A DNA stretch of 64,000 nucleotides from Umezawaea sp049997955 (GCA_049997955.1 JAEBDY010000004.1:490105-554104), one strand, 5' to 3'; shown: positions 8,946-18,587, counted from the first letter of the stretch. Notes: a model not told the origin generated them from the sequence alone. A program made the numbers and translations.

Positions 8946-10646
8946 GTGCGGCGGTGGCGCGCCGGTGACACTGCGGTCATGCGCGCCGAACTCGACCGCG
9001 CTCTCGCAGGCAGCCCACCACCCGACCCTGACGGCGTCCCGCCGACGCTCGGGTCCGCCGACCGGCCGTCAACGGAACGCCCTGCTTCGAGCGCCCGACC
9101 GGGGATCCGCACCCGGCGGCTCGACGTCGCGGAGCCTTCGCTTCCGCTGGGCCCGCCTTCGGACGCGGAGCTGATCGACGCCGTGCGGGGCGGGGCGATC
9201 CAGGCCTACGGCCAGCTCTACGCGCGGCACGTCCACGCCGCCCACAACCTGGCCCGCCAGCTGGCCAGGTCGCCGATCGAGGCCGACGACCTGGTGTCGG
9301 ACGCCTTCGCGAAGGTCCTGTCCGTGCTGTCCGCGGGCGGCGGTCCCGATTCGGCCTTCCGCGCGTACCTGCTGACCGCGTTGCGCCACACGGCCTACGA
9401 CAAGACCCGGCGGGACCGCAAGCTCGAACTGTCCGACGACGTGGAAGCCGTCTCCGGCGTCGCCAAGGCGACCAGCCTGCCGTTCCACGACACGGCGGTG
9501 GCGCGGCTGGACCAGTCGCTGGCCGCCAGGGCGTTCGCCAGCCTCCCCGAGAACTGGCAGACCGTGCTGTGGCACACCGAGATCGAGGGCCAGACACCCG
9601 CCCAGGTCGCGCCCCTGCTCGGTCTGACCCCCAACGGCGTCTCCGCGATGGCCTACCGGGCACGGGAGGCCCTGCGGAAGGCCTACCTCCAGGCGCACGT
9701 GGCGCGGAACCCCTCCGAACGCTGCCACGCCACGGCCACCAAGCTCGGCGCCTGGACCCGCGGCGGCCTGTCCAAGCGCGAGACCACCCAGGTCGAGACG
9801 CACCTGGACGAATGCTCCGCCTGCCGAGCGCTGACCGCCGAACTGGCCGACGTCAACAACGCGTTGCGCGGCATCATCGCGCCCCTGGTGCTCGGCGTCG
9901 GCACCACCGGCTACCTGGCCGCCGGAGCGGGCAAGGCGAGCGCGGTCGTGTCGATCGCCGCGGGCACCGGCGCCTCGGCGCCGCACTGGCTCGGTGCGGC
10001 GGCCTCGGCGGCGCTGCTCGCGATCACCGTCGGTTCGGGGGTGGACGCCCCGGATCGCCCGGTCCAGGCCACGACCGCCGCCGAACCTCCCGCGTCGAGC
10101 GCCACCAGCCTGCCGACGACGCCGACCGGGCAGACCACCTCGGGCGCTCCCACCGCGACGAGCACACCGCGGCCGTCCACCTCGACGAGCGGACCGACGA
10201 GCGGATCGAGCGCCGTCGCGCCACCCGGCACGGCCGCGGCCGCTGCCACCCTGGCACCGACCGCGCCCACCGAGTTCACCACGTCCACCGGCGGACCGCC
10301 CACCAACTTCCCCATCACCATCCGCAACACCGGCTCCGCGCCCGCGCCGCCCCCGACGATGACGCTGTCGCTGCCCGACGACATCAAGGTCGTCGGGCCG
10401 GGCGACAACCTGCGGGGCGGGGCGCTGGTCGGGCTCGACGGCGCGACGCAGACCGTCGGCTGCCCGGCGGGCAAGGGAACGGTAATCTGCGCGGCGAACC
10501 AGGACCTCGCGCCGGGCGACTCGGTGACGTTCGTCTTCCGGCTGCTCGCGGGCCCCAAGGCGGAGGACGGCACCATCACCGCCACCACGGACTCCGGGCT
10601 CCCGCTGCTCGTCGAGGTGCCCGTCACCATCAAGCCGAAGAAGTAG
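8946..10646 (+). CDS. Membrane-tethered ECF sigma factor with zinc finger, TM segment and outside domain
   Basis: ECF-type sigma factor, 566 aa, far longer than the usual 170-200. In order: a basic/proline-rich leader (1-70), sigma region 2 (about 72-140), region 4 (about 190-250, LPENWQTVLWHTEIEG then the HTH), a ZAS-like zinc finger HLDECSAC (about 282-290), a hydrophobic stretch (about 340-365, AASAALLAITVGSG), a Ser/Thr/Pro-rich linker (370-450) and a beta-rich C-terminal domain resembling DUF11/CARDB-type surface modules (455-566). So sensor, anti-sigma-like part and sigma factor sit in one chain, as in large ECF groups with C-terminal extensions. Start GTG 8946 has GGAGG at 8933-8937; GTG 8853 is an alternative. 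Paralogue of the preceding gene. Confidence 0.88.
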   Translation: MRRWRAGDTAVMRAELDRALAGSPPPDPDGVPPTLGSADRPSTERPASSARPGIRTRRLDVAEPSLPLGPPSDAELIDAVRGGAIQAYGQLYARHVHAAHNLARQLARSPIEADDLVSDAFAKVLSVLSAGGGPDSAFRAYLLTALRHTAYDKTRRDRKLELSDDVEAVSGVAKATSLPFHDTAVARLDQSLAARAFASLPENWQTVLWHTEIEGQTPAQVAPLLGLTPNGVSAMAYRAREALRKAYLQAHVARNPSERCHATATKLGAWTRGGLSKRETTQVETHLDECSACRALTAELADVNNALRGIIAPLVLGVGTTGYLAAGAGKASAVVSIAAGTGASAPHWLGAAASAALLAITVGSGVDAPDRPVQATTAAEPPASSATSLPTTPTGQTTSGAPTATSTPRPSTSTSGPTSGSSAVAPPGTAAAAATLAPTAPTEFTTSTGGPPTNFPITIRNTGSAPAPPPTMTLSLPDDIKVVGPGDNLRGGALVGLDGATQTVGCPAGKGTVICAANQDLAPGDSVTFVFRLLAGPKAEDGTITATTDSGLPLLVEVPVTIKPKK

Positions 10647-10740
10647 GCCCGACCGCAATAACCTGGTACGGGCGCAGGTGTTCGAGATCGGCGAGCCCCG
10701 TTGCCAGGCCATCCCGGCGATCGGGCCCGAGGGCGGTGGG

Positions 10741-12576
10741 TCACTTCGCGCCCACCGCGCCCTTCTCCTCGGCCAGGGGCTCGTCGAACACCGCCTCGTC
10801 GAGGAAGCCACCGGACTGGTGGCGCCACAGCTTCGCGTACATCCCGTTGGCGGCGATCAGTTCCGCGTGGGTGCCCTGTTCGACGATCCGGCCCCGGTCG
10901 AGCACGATCAGCCGGTCCATCCGCACCACCGTGCTCAACCGGTGGGCCACGACGATCGCGGTGCGGCCCTCCATGAGCTGCCACAGCGCTTCCTGGACCA
11001 GCACCTCGCTTTCCGAGTCCAGCGCGCTGGTCGCCTCGTCCAGCAGCAGGATCGGCGCGTCGCGCAGGATCGCGCGGGCCAGCGCCACCCGCTGCCGCTG
11101 CCCGCCGGACAGCTTGATGCCGCGTTCGCCGACCATCGTGTCGAACCCGTCGGGCAGCGCGTCCACGAACTCCGTCACGTGTGCGGCCCGCGCGGCGCGG
11201 TGGATCTCCGCGTCGGTCGCGCCCGGTCGGGCGAAAGCGATGTTCTCGCGCAGGGTCCGGTGGAACATGGCCGGGTCCTGGGGCACGTAGGCGATCAGGC
11301 TCCGCAGGTCCGCCTGGCTCAAGCGGGCGATGTCCTGCCCGCCGACGAGGATGCGACCCCGGTCGACGTCCATCAGCCGCAGCAGCAACCGCGTGAGCGT
11401 GGTCTTGCCGCCGCCGGAGCGACCGACCAGCCCTATCCGCGCGCCCGCCGGGATGTCCAGGTCGAGCTGGTCGAACAGCGGCCTGCCGCCGCCGTGCGAG
11501 AACACGACCTTGTCGAACCGGACCTGGGAATCCTTGACCCGCAGGGGTTCCGGGTGCTTCGGGTCGAGCACGGTCGGTGGGTCGAGCAGCAGTTCGGTGA
11601 ACTGGGCCGCCTCGGTGAGCGTGCTCTCCACCCGCCGGTAGATCTGGTTGAACTCGAACATGATCCGCGTCGCGTTCCCGAAGTAGGCGAACGTCACCAC
11701 GATCGCCTCCACACCGAGCCCGCCGCTGACCCCGACGGCGACCGCGAGGCCGAGCACGTTGGTGAGCACGGACAGCGGCGCGATCACGGTGTCGATGCGC
11801 AGGTTGCCGTAGTCCCACGACCGCAGCGCCAGCGTCCGCTGCTCGGCGGCACGGGTCCGGTGTTCCGCGCTCTCGCGCCGCTCGGCGGCGAACGCCCGCA
11901 CGGTCTCCATGTTCGTGAGCGTGTCGGAGACGTGCCCGGACACCTGGGCGATGGCGGCCTCGCGCCGGTCGACCAGCCGCTGGCGGCGGCGGATGAGCGG
12001 CGCGACGACGAATCCCGTGACCACGATCAGGCCGAGCAGCACCGCGACCAGCAGCGGGTTGTAGCTCCACAGCACGACGCACGCGAAGCCCAGCGGGATG
12101 ACGTTGGCGAAGATCTTGAACGCCAGCGCGTCCACGAAGTCCTCGAAGCGGAACGCGAAGCTCAGCACCCGTTTGGTGAGCGATCCGGCGAAGTTGTCGT
12201 GGAAGAACGCCGCGTCCTTCCCCATCAGCTCGTCCATGGCGAGGGCGGACAGGTGCTCGATCCCTCGGCCGTCCGCGCGGTTGAGGCAGTGGATGCCCAT
12301 GCGCCACAGCACTTCCGAGAGCAGCATGAGTCCGCCGAAGGCCAGCAGGTACGGCAGCACGGTGTCGAAACCGGTGTCGCCGCCCCCCGCGAGCCGTCCC
12401 ACGAGCGCGCCCACCGCCAACGGCGCGAGGTAGAGCTGGCACGTGACGCCCAGTGCGGGCAACAAGAGCGCGCCGACGGAGATGAACCCGTGACGCCGCA
12501 ACTCCTTCCCGTACAGGCGCAGGGCGAGCAGCACCGCGTTCCTGCGGACAGGTTTTCCCGACCCTGGCGCGACCAT
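10741..12576 (-). CDS. ABC exporter, fused TMD-NBD (ABCB-like half transporter)
   Basis: 611 aa. Residues 1-320 form the six-helix exporter membrane domain; the ATPase follows with Walker A GRSGGGKTT (about residue 382), signature LSGGQRQRVALARA, Walker B ILLLDEATSALD and the switch histidine in VVAHRLST. It should work as a homodimer, or with a partner not seen here, exporting lipid, peptide or drug. I place the start at ATG 12576, preceded by GGAAGGAG; ATG 12609 is a possible earlier start. It is convergent with the sigma-factor gene and divergent from the broken PrsW gene. No substrate is evident. Confidence 0.92.
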   Translation of the reverse strand: MVAPGSGKPVRRNAVLLALRLYGKELRRHGFISVGALLLPALGVTCQLYLAPLAVGALVGRLAGGGDTGFDTVLPYLLAFGGLMLLSEVLWRMGIHCLNRADGRGIEHLSALAMDELMGKDAAFFHDNFAGSLTKRVLSFAFRFEDFVDALAFKIFANVIPLGFACVVLWSYNPLLVAVLLGLIVVTGFVVAPLIRRRQRLVDRREAAIAQVSGHVSDTLTNMETVRAFAAERRESAEHRTRAAEQRTLALRSWDYGNLRIDTVIAPLSVLTNVLGLAVAVGVSGGLGVEAIVVTFAYFGNATRIMFEFNQIYRRVESTLTEAAQFTELLLDPPTVLDPKHPEPLRVKDSQVRFDKVVFSHGGGRPLFDQLDLDIPAGARIGLVGRSGGGKTTLTRLLLRLMDVDRGRILVGGQDIARLSQADLRSLIAYVPQDPAMFHRTLRENIAFARPGATDAEIHRAARAAHVTEFVDALPDGFDTMVGERGIKLSGGQRQRVALARAILRDAPILLLDEATSALDSESEVLVQEALWQLMEGRTAIVVAHRLSTVVRMDRLIVLDRGRIVEQGTHAELIAANGMYAKLWRHQSGGFLDEAVFDEPLAEEKGAVGAK

Positions 12577-12875
12577 CCGACTCCTTCCGGGGCACCTCGG
12601 ACTCTTCATGGTGCCGCAGGAGACGGGGTGGCAGCGATCGAATATCGCCGCGTGCGGCGCACCCCGTTCGTCTGATCGGCACACGGGCAGATCCGGTCCC
12701 GAGCGGCCACCCGACCCGATCCGCGTGCCGGAGGACCTGCGTGACATCCCGTCGCCGCTCGCCTGCCGGCGGCCGTCGCACACCACGGGCCAACCCCCGA
12801 TTTCACCGTGCGGGTGAAGATCCCCCGTGCGCATACTCGTCCGGTTGCAGGACGGCCTGCCTCGGAGGTGGCGGT

Positions 12876-13380
12876 ATGACCAGCGCGACCAGCCCCGCGC
12901 GGCGGAGCTGCCCGAACTGCCGCGGCGCGAGCCCTACCGGACGTGGTGGGGCTCCTTGATCGTGGTCGCGGTCATCGTGCTGCTGGTCGGCACGCTGGTC
13001 GTCGTCGACGGCAACACCTCCGGCGCCGAGGCGATCGCGCCGGGAACGACGATCGCGCCCGTGACGCACGCCAGGACCACCCCCGACCTGCCGGCCCCGA
13101 GGAGCCCCTCAAGATCCTCGGCGTGGTCCTGCTGGTCCTGGTCGCCCGCAACCAGTTCCGCACGCTGCTGTCCGTGGTGGCCACCGGCGCCGTGGTCGGA
13201 CTGGGCTTCCAGGTCGTCGAGGACCTGTCCTACTCCATCAACACCGCCATCGCGTTCCCGATCGACAACGGACTGGTGCCCGTCGCCCTCATGCTGGGCA
13301 CCCGCGGCATCGTCAGCGGCATCTGGAGTCATGCGATGCACACCTCCATCGCCGCGCCCGTGCCCGGCTGGAGGCGCTGA
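12876..13380 (+). pseudogene. Frameshifted and shortened PrsW-family intramembrane protease
   Basis: Three reading frames together spell a PrsW-like protein. ATG 12876 with GGAGG at 12864-12868 starts MTSATSPARRS; a shift near 12930 leads to REPYRTWWGSLIVVAVIVLL (a membrane helix); a second shift near 13090 leads to EEPLKILGVVLL, GLGFQVVEDLSYSIN and SHAMHTSI. These are the PrsW active-site blocks: the EExxK pair, the G-x-G-F-x-x-x-E-D helix and the late histidine. Intact relatives are about twice as long, so a middle part is also missing. Either a decayed gene or several sequencing errors; PrsW proteases cleave anti-sigma factors, and two fused sigma/anti-sigma genes lie 2.2 kb away. Confidence 0.7.
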
Positions 13381-13476
13381 CGTCGGCGTAGCCGACACCC
13401 TCGGTGCCGCGTCGTGTGTGCACAAAGGACTGGTTCGGGTCTCACCGTGCAGGCGCTCAGCCGGAGATGCTGGTGT

Positions 13477-14563
13477 TCAGGGAGCCGGGGCGACGGCCGC
13501 GGGAAGTCGGATCGTGACGAGGAGCCCGCCGGTGGGGCGCGGCACGAGGTCGAGGGTGCCGTCGTGTGCTCGGACGACGCTGTGCACGATGGCCAGCCCG
13601 AGACCGACGCCCGCGTGCTCGTCGGCGCGTGTGCGCTCCGTTCCGCGTTGGAAGGGTTCGACGAGGGTCGGCACCAGTTCCGGCGGTAGCCGGTGGCCGG
13701 TGTTCTCCACCCGCAGCACGCTCACGTCGTGCCGCGAGTCGGTGTGGACCGCCACGGTGCCGCCGACGGGGACGTTGTGGACGATGGCGTTCTGGACGAG
13801 GTTCGTCACCATCCGCAGCAGGAGCGCCGCGGAGCCCGCGGTCCGCGTCGTCCCGCCGGTGACGTCGAGCGTGATCCCGCGCTGTTCGGCGAGGGGCAGC
13901 AGCGTTTCGGCGGCTTCCTCGGCGACGAGGGAGAGGTCGACGGGCTCGCGGGTGAAGCTCCCGTGGTCGGCCCGGCTGAGCAGCAGGAGGGCCTCGGTGA
14001 GGTCGATCGCCCGCGTGTTCACGGTGTGGAGGCGTTCGACCAGTTCGCCCTGGTCCCGCGTGGGGTCCCTGCGGGCGACGTCGAGGAGCGTCCGCGAGAT
14101 CGCCAGCGGGGTGCGCAGTTCGTGGGAGGCGTTCGCGGCGAACCTCCGCTGTTCGGCGACGTGCGCTTCGAGCCGCGCGAGCATGGCGTCGAAGGCGTCG
14201 GCGAGTTCGCGGAACTCGTCGCCGCGGCCCGGCAGCCGGATCCGGTGGGAGAGCGATCCGTCCCCGGCCAGGCGCGTGGCATCCGTGATGCGGGTCAGGG
14301 GGGTGAGCATGCGGCCGGCGAGGAGCCACCCTCCTCCGAGTCCGAACACCAGCAGGAACACCAGGACGATGGCCACGAACGGCAAGAAGGCGCGCAGGAT
14401 GGCGAAGCGGTTGATCAGGAACTCGCCGGTGAAGTAGAACGCGTCCTCCGGCAGACCTCGCAGGTAGAAGAGCCCCACCGCGGCGAACAGCAACGTGCCC
14501 GCGAGCATGAGGAACCCGGCGTAGCTGAGGGTGAGTTTGAGGCGGATGCTCAGACCGGGCCGC

Positions 14564-14571
<8 letters not shown>
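13477..14571 (-). CDS. Two-component sensor histidine kinase
   Basis: Membrane kinase, 364 aa, with two N-terminal membrane helices (about 15-38 and 62-90) around a short outside loop, a HAMP domain (about 88-140), dimerisation/phosphoacceptor motif NASHELRTPLA (H about 154) and an ATP-binding domain with N box NLVQNAIVHN, G1 in VENTGH and G2 GVGLGLAIVHS. GTG 14571 is chosen because it overlaps the regulator gene by 8 nt, the usual coupling in such pairs. The sensing loop is too short to suggest a ligand. Confidence 0.92.
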
Positions 14572-15247
<676 letters not shown>

Positions 15248-15253
15248 GCCCGA

Positions 15254-15259
15254 AGCCTA
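15254..15259 (-). promoter_or_regulatory. -10 box TAGGCT, leaderless start of the response regulator
   Basis: TAGGCT on the minus strand, six bases before the GTG at 15247. No -35 match is obvious. Same spacing as at 16432, 17538, 17587, 26918, 28915, 33353, 36345, 46130 and 53661. Confidence 0.55.
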
Positions 15260-15311
15260 AGCGGCAAGGCATATCGCCCACGTATGCGAACCGGAGGCCG
15301 CTGCCGGAGAA

Positions 15312-15330
15312 CACCGCTCGACCAGCGGTG
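15312..15330 (-). terminator. Hairpin directly after the minus-strand membrane protein gene
   Basis: CACCGCT and AGCGGTG form a 7-bp stem with a 5-base loop, beginning 2 nt after the stop codon at 15333. No T-run, as is common in high-GC actinomycetes. Confidence 0.5.
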
Positions 15331-15332
15331 GT

Positions 15333-15866
15333 TCAGCGCTTGGTCCTCACGACGTAGCGCCAGGGCAGGCCGCCGGGAACGGCGACCACGCCTTCGGTGG
15401 CGATGTCCCCGGCGAACCAGACCTCGTCCCCGACGCCAGGACCCGGCACCGGGAACGAGCAGTGGGCCTGCCCGTCGGGTTTGAGGAGCACGAGCCGGAC
15501 GTCCTTGCTCCACGTGCGGCCGTTGGAGCGGGACCCTTCGCTGGACACCACGCGCACCTCTTCGGTCCTGCAGGGCCACACTTCCCACGGGCAGGAACTC
15601 AGAACACGGCGTTCCTTGCCCCGCGCCCGCAGCCAGAGGCTCGTCAGACCCAGGGTGATCAGACCGGTGATCGCGAGCGCGACGCCGAGGAACCCGGCGG
15701 GCCCTTGCTCGGGCAGGAGGAACGCTGCCGGGACGAGTTGGACGGCGAGCGCGAGACCACCCCGGACCACCCCCGCCCGCGTTCCTCTGCGGACCTCGTC
15801 GAGCACACCTCGCGTATCAGCCGCCACCCCGGGAAGCGTCCGGTGGCCCCGTGCTCGCTCGGTCAC
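15333..15866 (-). CDS. Small membrane protein of unknown function
   Basis: 177 aa. Two hydrophobic helices near residues 32-55 and 60-80, then a basic turn and a soluble C-terminal domain of about 95 residues rich in beta strands (CRTEEVRVVSSEGS, KDVRLVLLKPDG). I do not recognise the family; the layout resembles small PH-like or SHOCT-type membrane proteins of actinomycetes. GTG 15866 overlaps the GNAT stop as GTGA, so the two genes are translated together. A hairpin follows the stop. Confidence 0.7.
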   Translation of the reverse strand: MTERARGHRTLPGVAADTRGVLDEVRRGTRAGVVRGGLALAVQLVPAAFLLPEQGPAGFLGVALAITGLITLGLTSLWLRARGKERRVLSSCPWEVWPCRTEEVRVVSSEGSRSNGRTWSKDVRLVLLKPDGQAHCSFPVPGPGVGDEVWFAGDIATEGVVAVPGGLPWRYVVRTKR

Positions 15867-16432
15867 ACCCACTCCTGGTGGTCGGATCGGCGGGAGCCGA
15901 GCGCTTCCGGCAGCCGGTCCCCTGGCGAGATCGCGCTGTACGCCACCAGGTCGCGCTCGTACCAGGTGCCCGGTTCACCACCGATGTGAGCCGGGTCGGC
16001 GGGGCCGGTGGGCACGAACTCCGCTTTGGTCAGCACTTTCCGGGATGCGACATTCCGGAGGGTCGTGGCCGCTCGCACCGTGCGCAGCCCGTACTGGACC
16101 GCTGCCAGTCGGCACGCTTCCCGGACCGCCGCGGTCGCCACGCCGCGGCCGGCGACGTGCTGCGCGACCCGGTAGCCGAGTTCCGCGGTGCGGTCTTCGA
16201 TGTCGACCAGGTTGACCCTGCCGAGCACCGAACCGTCCTCGGCGACGTACAGGGAGAAGGCGCAGACGCCGGTCTCCTGCTCGGCCAGCAGGGCGTTGAA
16301 CCCGTCGGTGAACCGGACGAAGAAGTCGTCGCCGCGGTCGGGGACCGAGTCGGCGAAGTAGGCGCGGTTCGCCAACTCGAAGGCGAGGACCGCCGGGGCA
16401 TGACCGGCGTGCAGCCGTACCAACTCGGGCAT
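15863..16432 (-). CDS. GNAT N-acetyltransferase, RimJ/RimL-like
   Basis: 189 aa acetyl-CoA-dependent acetyltransferase. GNAT core: strand SLYVAEDGSVLGRVNLVDI, then the pyrophosphate-binding loop in VAGRGVATAAVREA (the R-x-x-G-x-G/A motif) and the late NVASRKVLTKAEFVPTG segment that is typical of the RimL branch. The substrate, an amine on protein, antibiotic or metabolite, cannot be told. Start ATG 16432 has a TAGGGT -10 box six bases upstream instead of a ribosome site. Confidence 0.85.
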   Translation of the reverse strand: MPELVRLHAGHAPAVLAFELANRAYFADSVPDRGDDFFVRFTDGFNALLAEQETGVCAFSLYVAEDGSVLGRVNLVDIEDRTAELGYRVAQHVAGRGVATAAVREACRLAAVQYGLRTVRAATTLRNVASRKVLTKAEFVPTGPADPAHIGGEPGTWYERDLVAYSAISPGDRLPEALGSRRSDHQEWV

Positions 16433-16438
16433 CGCCCG

Positions 16439-16444
16439 ACCCTA
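16439..16444 (-). promoter_or_regulatory. -10 box TAGGGT, leaderless start of the GNAT gene
   Basis: TAGGGT on the minus strand with 6 nt to the ATG at 16432. Confidence 0.5.
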
Positions 16445-16456
16445 CCCGTGCGGCAC

Positions 16457-16497
16457 GTCGAGGCCGCCTGATTCCGCAGGCGGCGGGCGGCCTCGAC
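16457..16497 (-). terminator. Strong inverted repeat after the quinone oxidoreductase gene
   Basis: GTCGAGGCCGCC (16457-16468) and GGCGGCCTCGAC (16486-16497) pair over 12 bp; an inner pair GCCGCCTG/CAGGCGGC offers an alternative fold. Lies about 85 nt past the stop at 16582 and just upstream of the GNAT promoter, so it should separate the two transcripts. Confidence 0.6.
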
Positions 16498-16581
16498 CCC
16501 AAGGCGCACAACGATCGGCGGTCGAACTGGTGACCACCGACATGGCTGTGGCCTTGGGATCGGGAGGTCGCCGGGAGACGG

Positions 16582-17538
16582 TCACGGGATCAGCAGGAGT
16601 TTTCCCGTGGTCGTGCGCGACTCGATGTCGGTGTGGGCTCGGGCGGCCTCGGCCAGCGGGTAGCGGCCTCCGATCCGGACGACCAGTTCGCCCTTCTCGA
16701 CGAGCGTGAACAGTTCGGCCGTGTGCGCCGCGAATTCCCCTGGGGCGCGGACGTGGTCGTCGGTCGTGGGGTAGGTGAGGCGGACGCTGCGGGGCAGGTC
16801 GTTGATCCGGATGGTCGGCACCTCGCCGATCAGCGGCCCGTAGAACACCAGCGTGCCGTGCGTGCGCAACACCTGCAGCGAGGCGTCGAACGTGGTCGCG
16901 CCCGCACCGTCGAACACCACGTGCACGCCCGCGCCACCCGTCAGTTCCCGGACCGGCTCGACGAACGCGCCACCGGTGGAGACCAGCACGTGATCAGCGC
17001 CTGCGGCGGTGGCGATCTCGACCTTTTCCGGCCGTGACACCAGGCCGATCACGGTGCCGCCGCGGGCCTTGACGAGCTGGGTGAGCAGCATCCCGACCCC
17101 GCCCGCGGCGGCGTGCACGAGCGCGACGTCGCCCGGCCGCACCGGGTGGGAGACGGTGGCGAAGTGGTGCGCGGTCAGGCCTTGCAGGATCAGGGCCGCC
17201 GCCGTCTCGTCGTCGACGGCGTCCGGCACCGCGACGACGCGGTTCGCGGGGAGCACGACCTGTTCGGCGTAGGCGCCGTGCCCGGTGGTGTCCATCCACG
17301 CGACACGACCACCCCTGGCGAACTCGTGCACGCCCTCGCCCGTTTCCACCACCACGCCCGCGCCCTCCATACCCGGCACCTCGGCCAGGCCGTGCCTGCG
17401 GATGGCGGTGTCGAAGAAGTTCACGCCCGCCACGCGGACGTCCACCAGAACCTGACCAGGGCCCGGACGAGGTGCCTGCCGCTCACGCAGCCTCAACACC
17501 TCCGGCCCGCCTGCTTCGTCGATCACGATTGCCTTCAC
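16582..17538 (-). CDS. Zinc-independent quinone oxidoreductase (MDR family)
   Basis: NADPH:quinone reductase-like enzyme, 318 aa, of the medium-chain dehydrogenase family. GroES-like N-terminal domain (1-120, with GVNFFDTAIRRHG and PGMEGAGVV), then a Rossmann domain with AAAGGVGMLLTQLVKARG; the zinc ligands of alcohol dehydrogenases are absent. NADPH preference is suggested by the SRPEK segment. The start GTG 17538 faces the TetR gene across 48 bp; a TACGTT -10 box lies 6 nt upstream. Control by that TetR is likely because a palindrome sits between the two starts. Confidence 0.92.
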   Translation of the reverse strand: MKAIVIDEAGGPEVLRLRERQAPRPGPGQVLVDVRVAGVNFFDTAIRRHGLAEVPGMEGAGVVVETGEGVHEFARGGRVAWMDTTGHGAYAEQVVLPANRVVAVPDAVDDETAAALILQGLTAHHFATVSHPVRPGDVALVHAAAGGVGMLLTQLVKARGGTVIGLVSRPEKVEIATAAGADHVLVSTGGAFVEPVRELTGGAGVHVVFDGAGATTFDASLQVLRTHGTLVFYGPLIGEVPTIRINDLPRSVRLTYPTTDDHVRAPGEFAAHTAELFTLVEKGELVVRIGGRYPLAEAARAHTDIESRTTTGKLLLIP

Positions 17539-17544
17539 CAGGCC

Positions 17545-17580
17545 AACGTATTTTCGGAAAAATGTACCCGCAAGTACAAT
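17545..17580. promoter_or_regulatory. Divergent leaderless promoters with TetR operator
   Basis: The minus-strand -10 TACGTT (17545-17550) is 6 nt from GTG 17538; the plus-strand -10 TACAAT (17575-17580) is 6 nt from GTG 17587. Between them TGTACCCGCAAGTACA (17563-17578) is an inverted repeat, TGTAC/GTACA around 6 bases, that overlaps the plus -10 box. Likely operator of the TetR encoded at 17587, controlling both genes. Confidence 0.7.
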
Positions 17581-17586
17581 CGGGTC

Positions 17587-18177
17587 GTGACCACCGCGAA
17601 GGGCACCGCCACCCGCCTGCGCATCGTCGAAGCCGCCGCGGCCGAGATCCGGGAACGCGGCACCCTCGCCACCACGCTCGACGACGTGTGCCGGCGCAGC
17701 CGCACCGGCAAGAGCCAGGTGTTCCACTACTTCCCCCGTGGCCGGGAGCAACTCCTGCTCGCGGTCACCGAACTCGAAGCCCGGCACGTGTTCGACGACC
17801 AACAGCCGTACCTGAGCGAACTCGCCTCGCGCACGGCGTGGGAGGGGTGGCGGGACGCCATCGTCGAGACCTGCCGCCGCCAAGGGCCGCACTGCCCGCT
17901 CGGGGTGCTGATCGCCGACGTGGGCCGGTACAGCCCGGCGGCCCAGGCCGTCACGACGCAGCTGATCCGGCGGTGGCAGGACGCCGTCCGGGTCGGCATC
18001 GAGGCCACGCAGGCGGCGGGCGAGGCCAACCCCGCCCTCGACGCCGACCGCACCGCCGCCGCCATGATCACCGCCGTTCAGGGCGGTGTCAGCGTCCTGC
18101 TCTCCACCGGCTCCGCGGACCACCTGGAAGCCGCGCTGAACCTCTGCCTCGACCACCTCCTCGGCACGCGGCGGTGA
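17587..18177 (+). CDS. TetR/AcrR-family repressor
   Basis: 196 aa. N-terminal DNA-binding helices (about 8-55: RLRIVEAAAAEIRERG, TTLDDVCRRSRTGKSQVFHY FP turn) followed by an all-helical ligand-binding domain with RQGPHCPLGVLIAD, resembling the TetR_C_6/YxaF-type domain of regulators next to quinone or flavin reductases. It is divergent from the quinone oxidoreductase and very probably represses it and itself; inducer unknown, an electrophile or quinone would fit the context (inference). Confidence 0.9.
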   Translation: MTTAKGTATRLRIVEAAAAEIRERGTLATTLDDVCRRSRTGKSQVFHYFPRGREQLLLAVTELEARHVFDDQQPYLSELASRTAWEGWRDAIVETCRRQGPHCPLGVLIADVGRYSPAAQAVTTQLIRRWQDAVRVGIEATQAAGEANPALDADRTAAAMITAVQGGVSVLLSTGSADHLEAALNLCLDHLLGTRR

Positions 18178-18268
18178 CCGTGCGGCCGGTCGACGAGACC
18201 GGCCGGGATCCGGGAGGAAAGGGGCAGCCCGCTGGTTGAGGAGCGCCGGCCCCGTGAGTCGACAGGTG

Positions 18269-18586
18269 CTACTTTTCGGCTTTCCCGCCTGCGGATTCCC
18301 GGTGGATGTCCGCGTAGGTGCGCGAGTCCCCCACCAGCTCGTCGCAGAAGGCCGCGACGTCGTCGCCGATGAGCTCCAGGACTCCCCTGCCCGCCGCCAC
18401 GCCCTCCTCGAAGAAGTCGAGGATCCCCGAGAGCAGGGACCCGTCCGCGAGCCCTACCGGCCCGATCTTGAAGAAGTAGCCCTGGATCTCCTCGTAGACG
18501 ATCCGGTAGTCCCGCGGGAGCGCCTTGACCCTGGCCGTGTGCGCCCACCACTGCCTCTTGCCCTCGACGATGTCCTGGATTCCCAC
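18269..18586 (-). CDS. DUF1048 family protein (second copy)
   Basis: 105 aa, helical, soluble. GTG start 1 nt after the stop of the preceding DUF1048 gene. Shared pattern with that gene: W near the start, LPxDY/H-R, a FF/YS-x-G segment, ILDFFEEG/LLEETA, then LIGDDVAAFCDEL. DUF1048 proteins commonly sit behind PadR regulators in Firmicutes and Actinobacteria; the function is not known. Third gene of the PadR operon. Confidence 0.85.
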   Translation of the reverse strand: MGIQDIVEGKRQWWAHTARVKALPRDYRIVYEEIQGYFFKIGPVGLADGSLLSGILDFFEEGVAAGRGVLELIGDDVAAFCDELVGDSRTYADIHRESAGGKAEK

Positions 18587-18587
18587 G

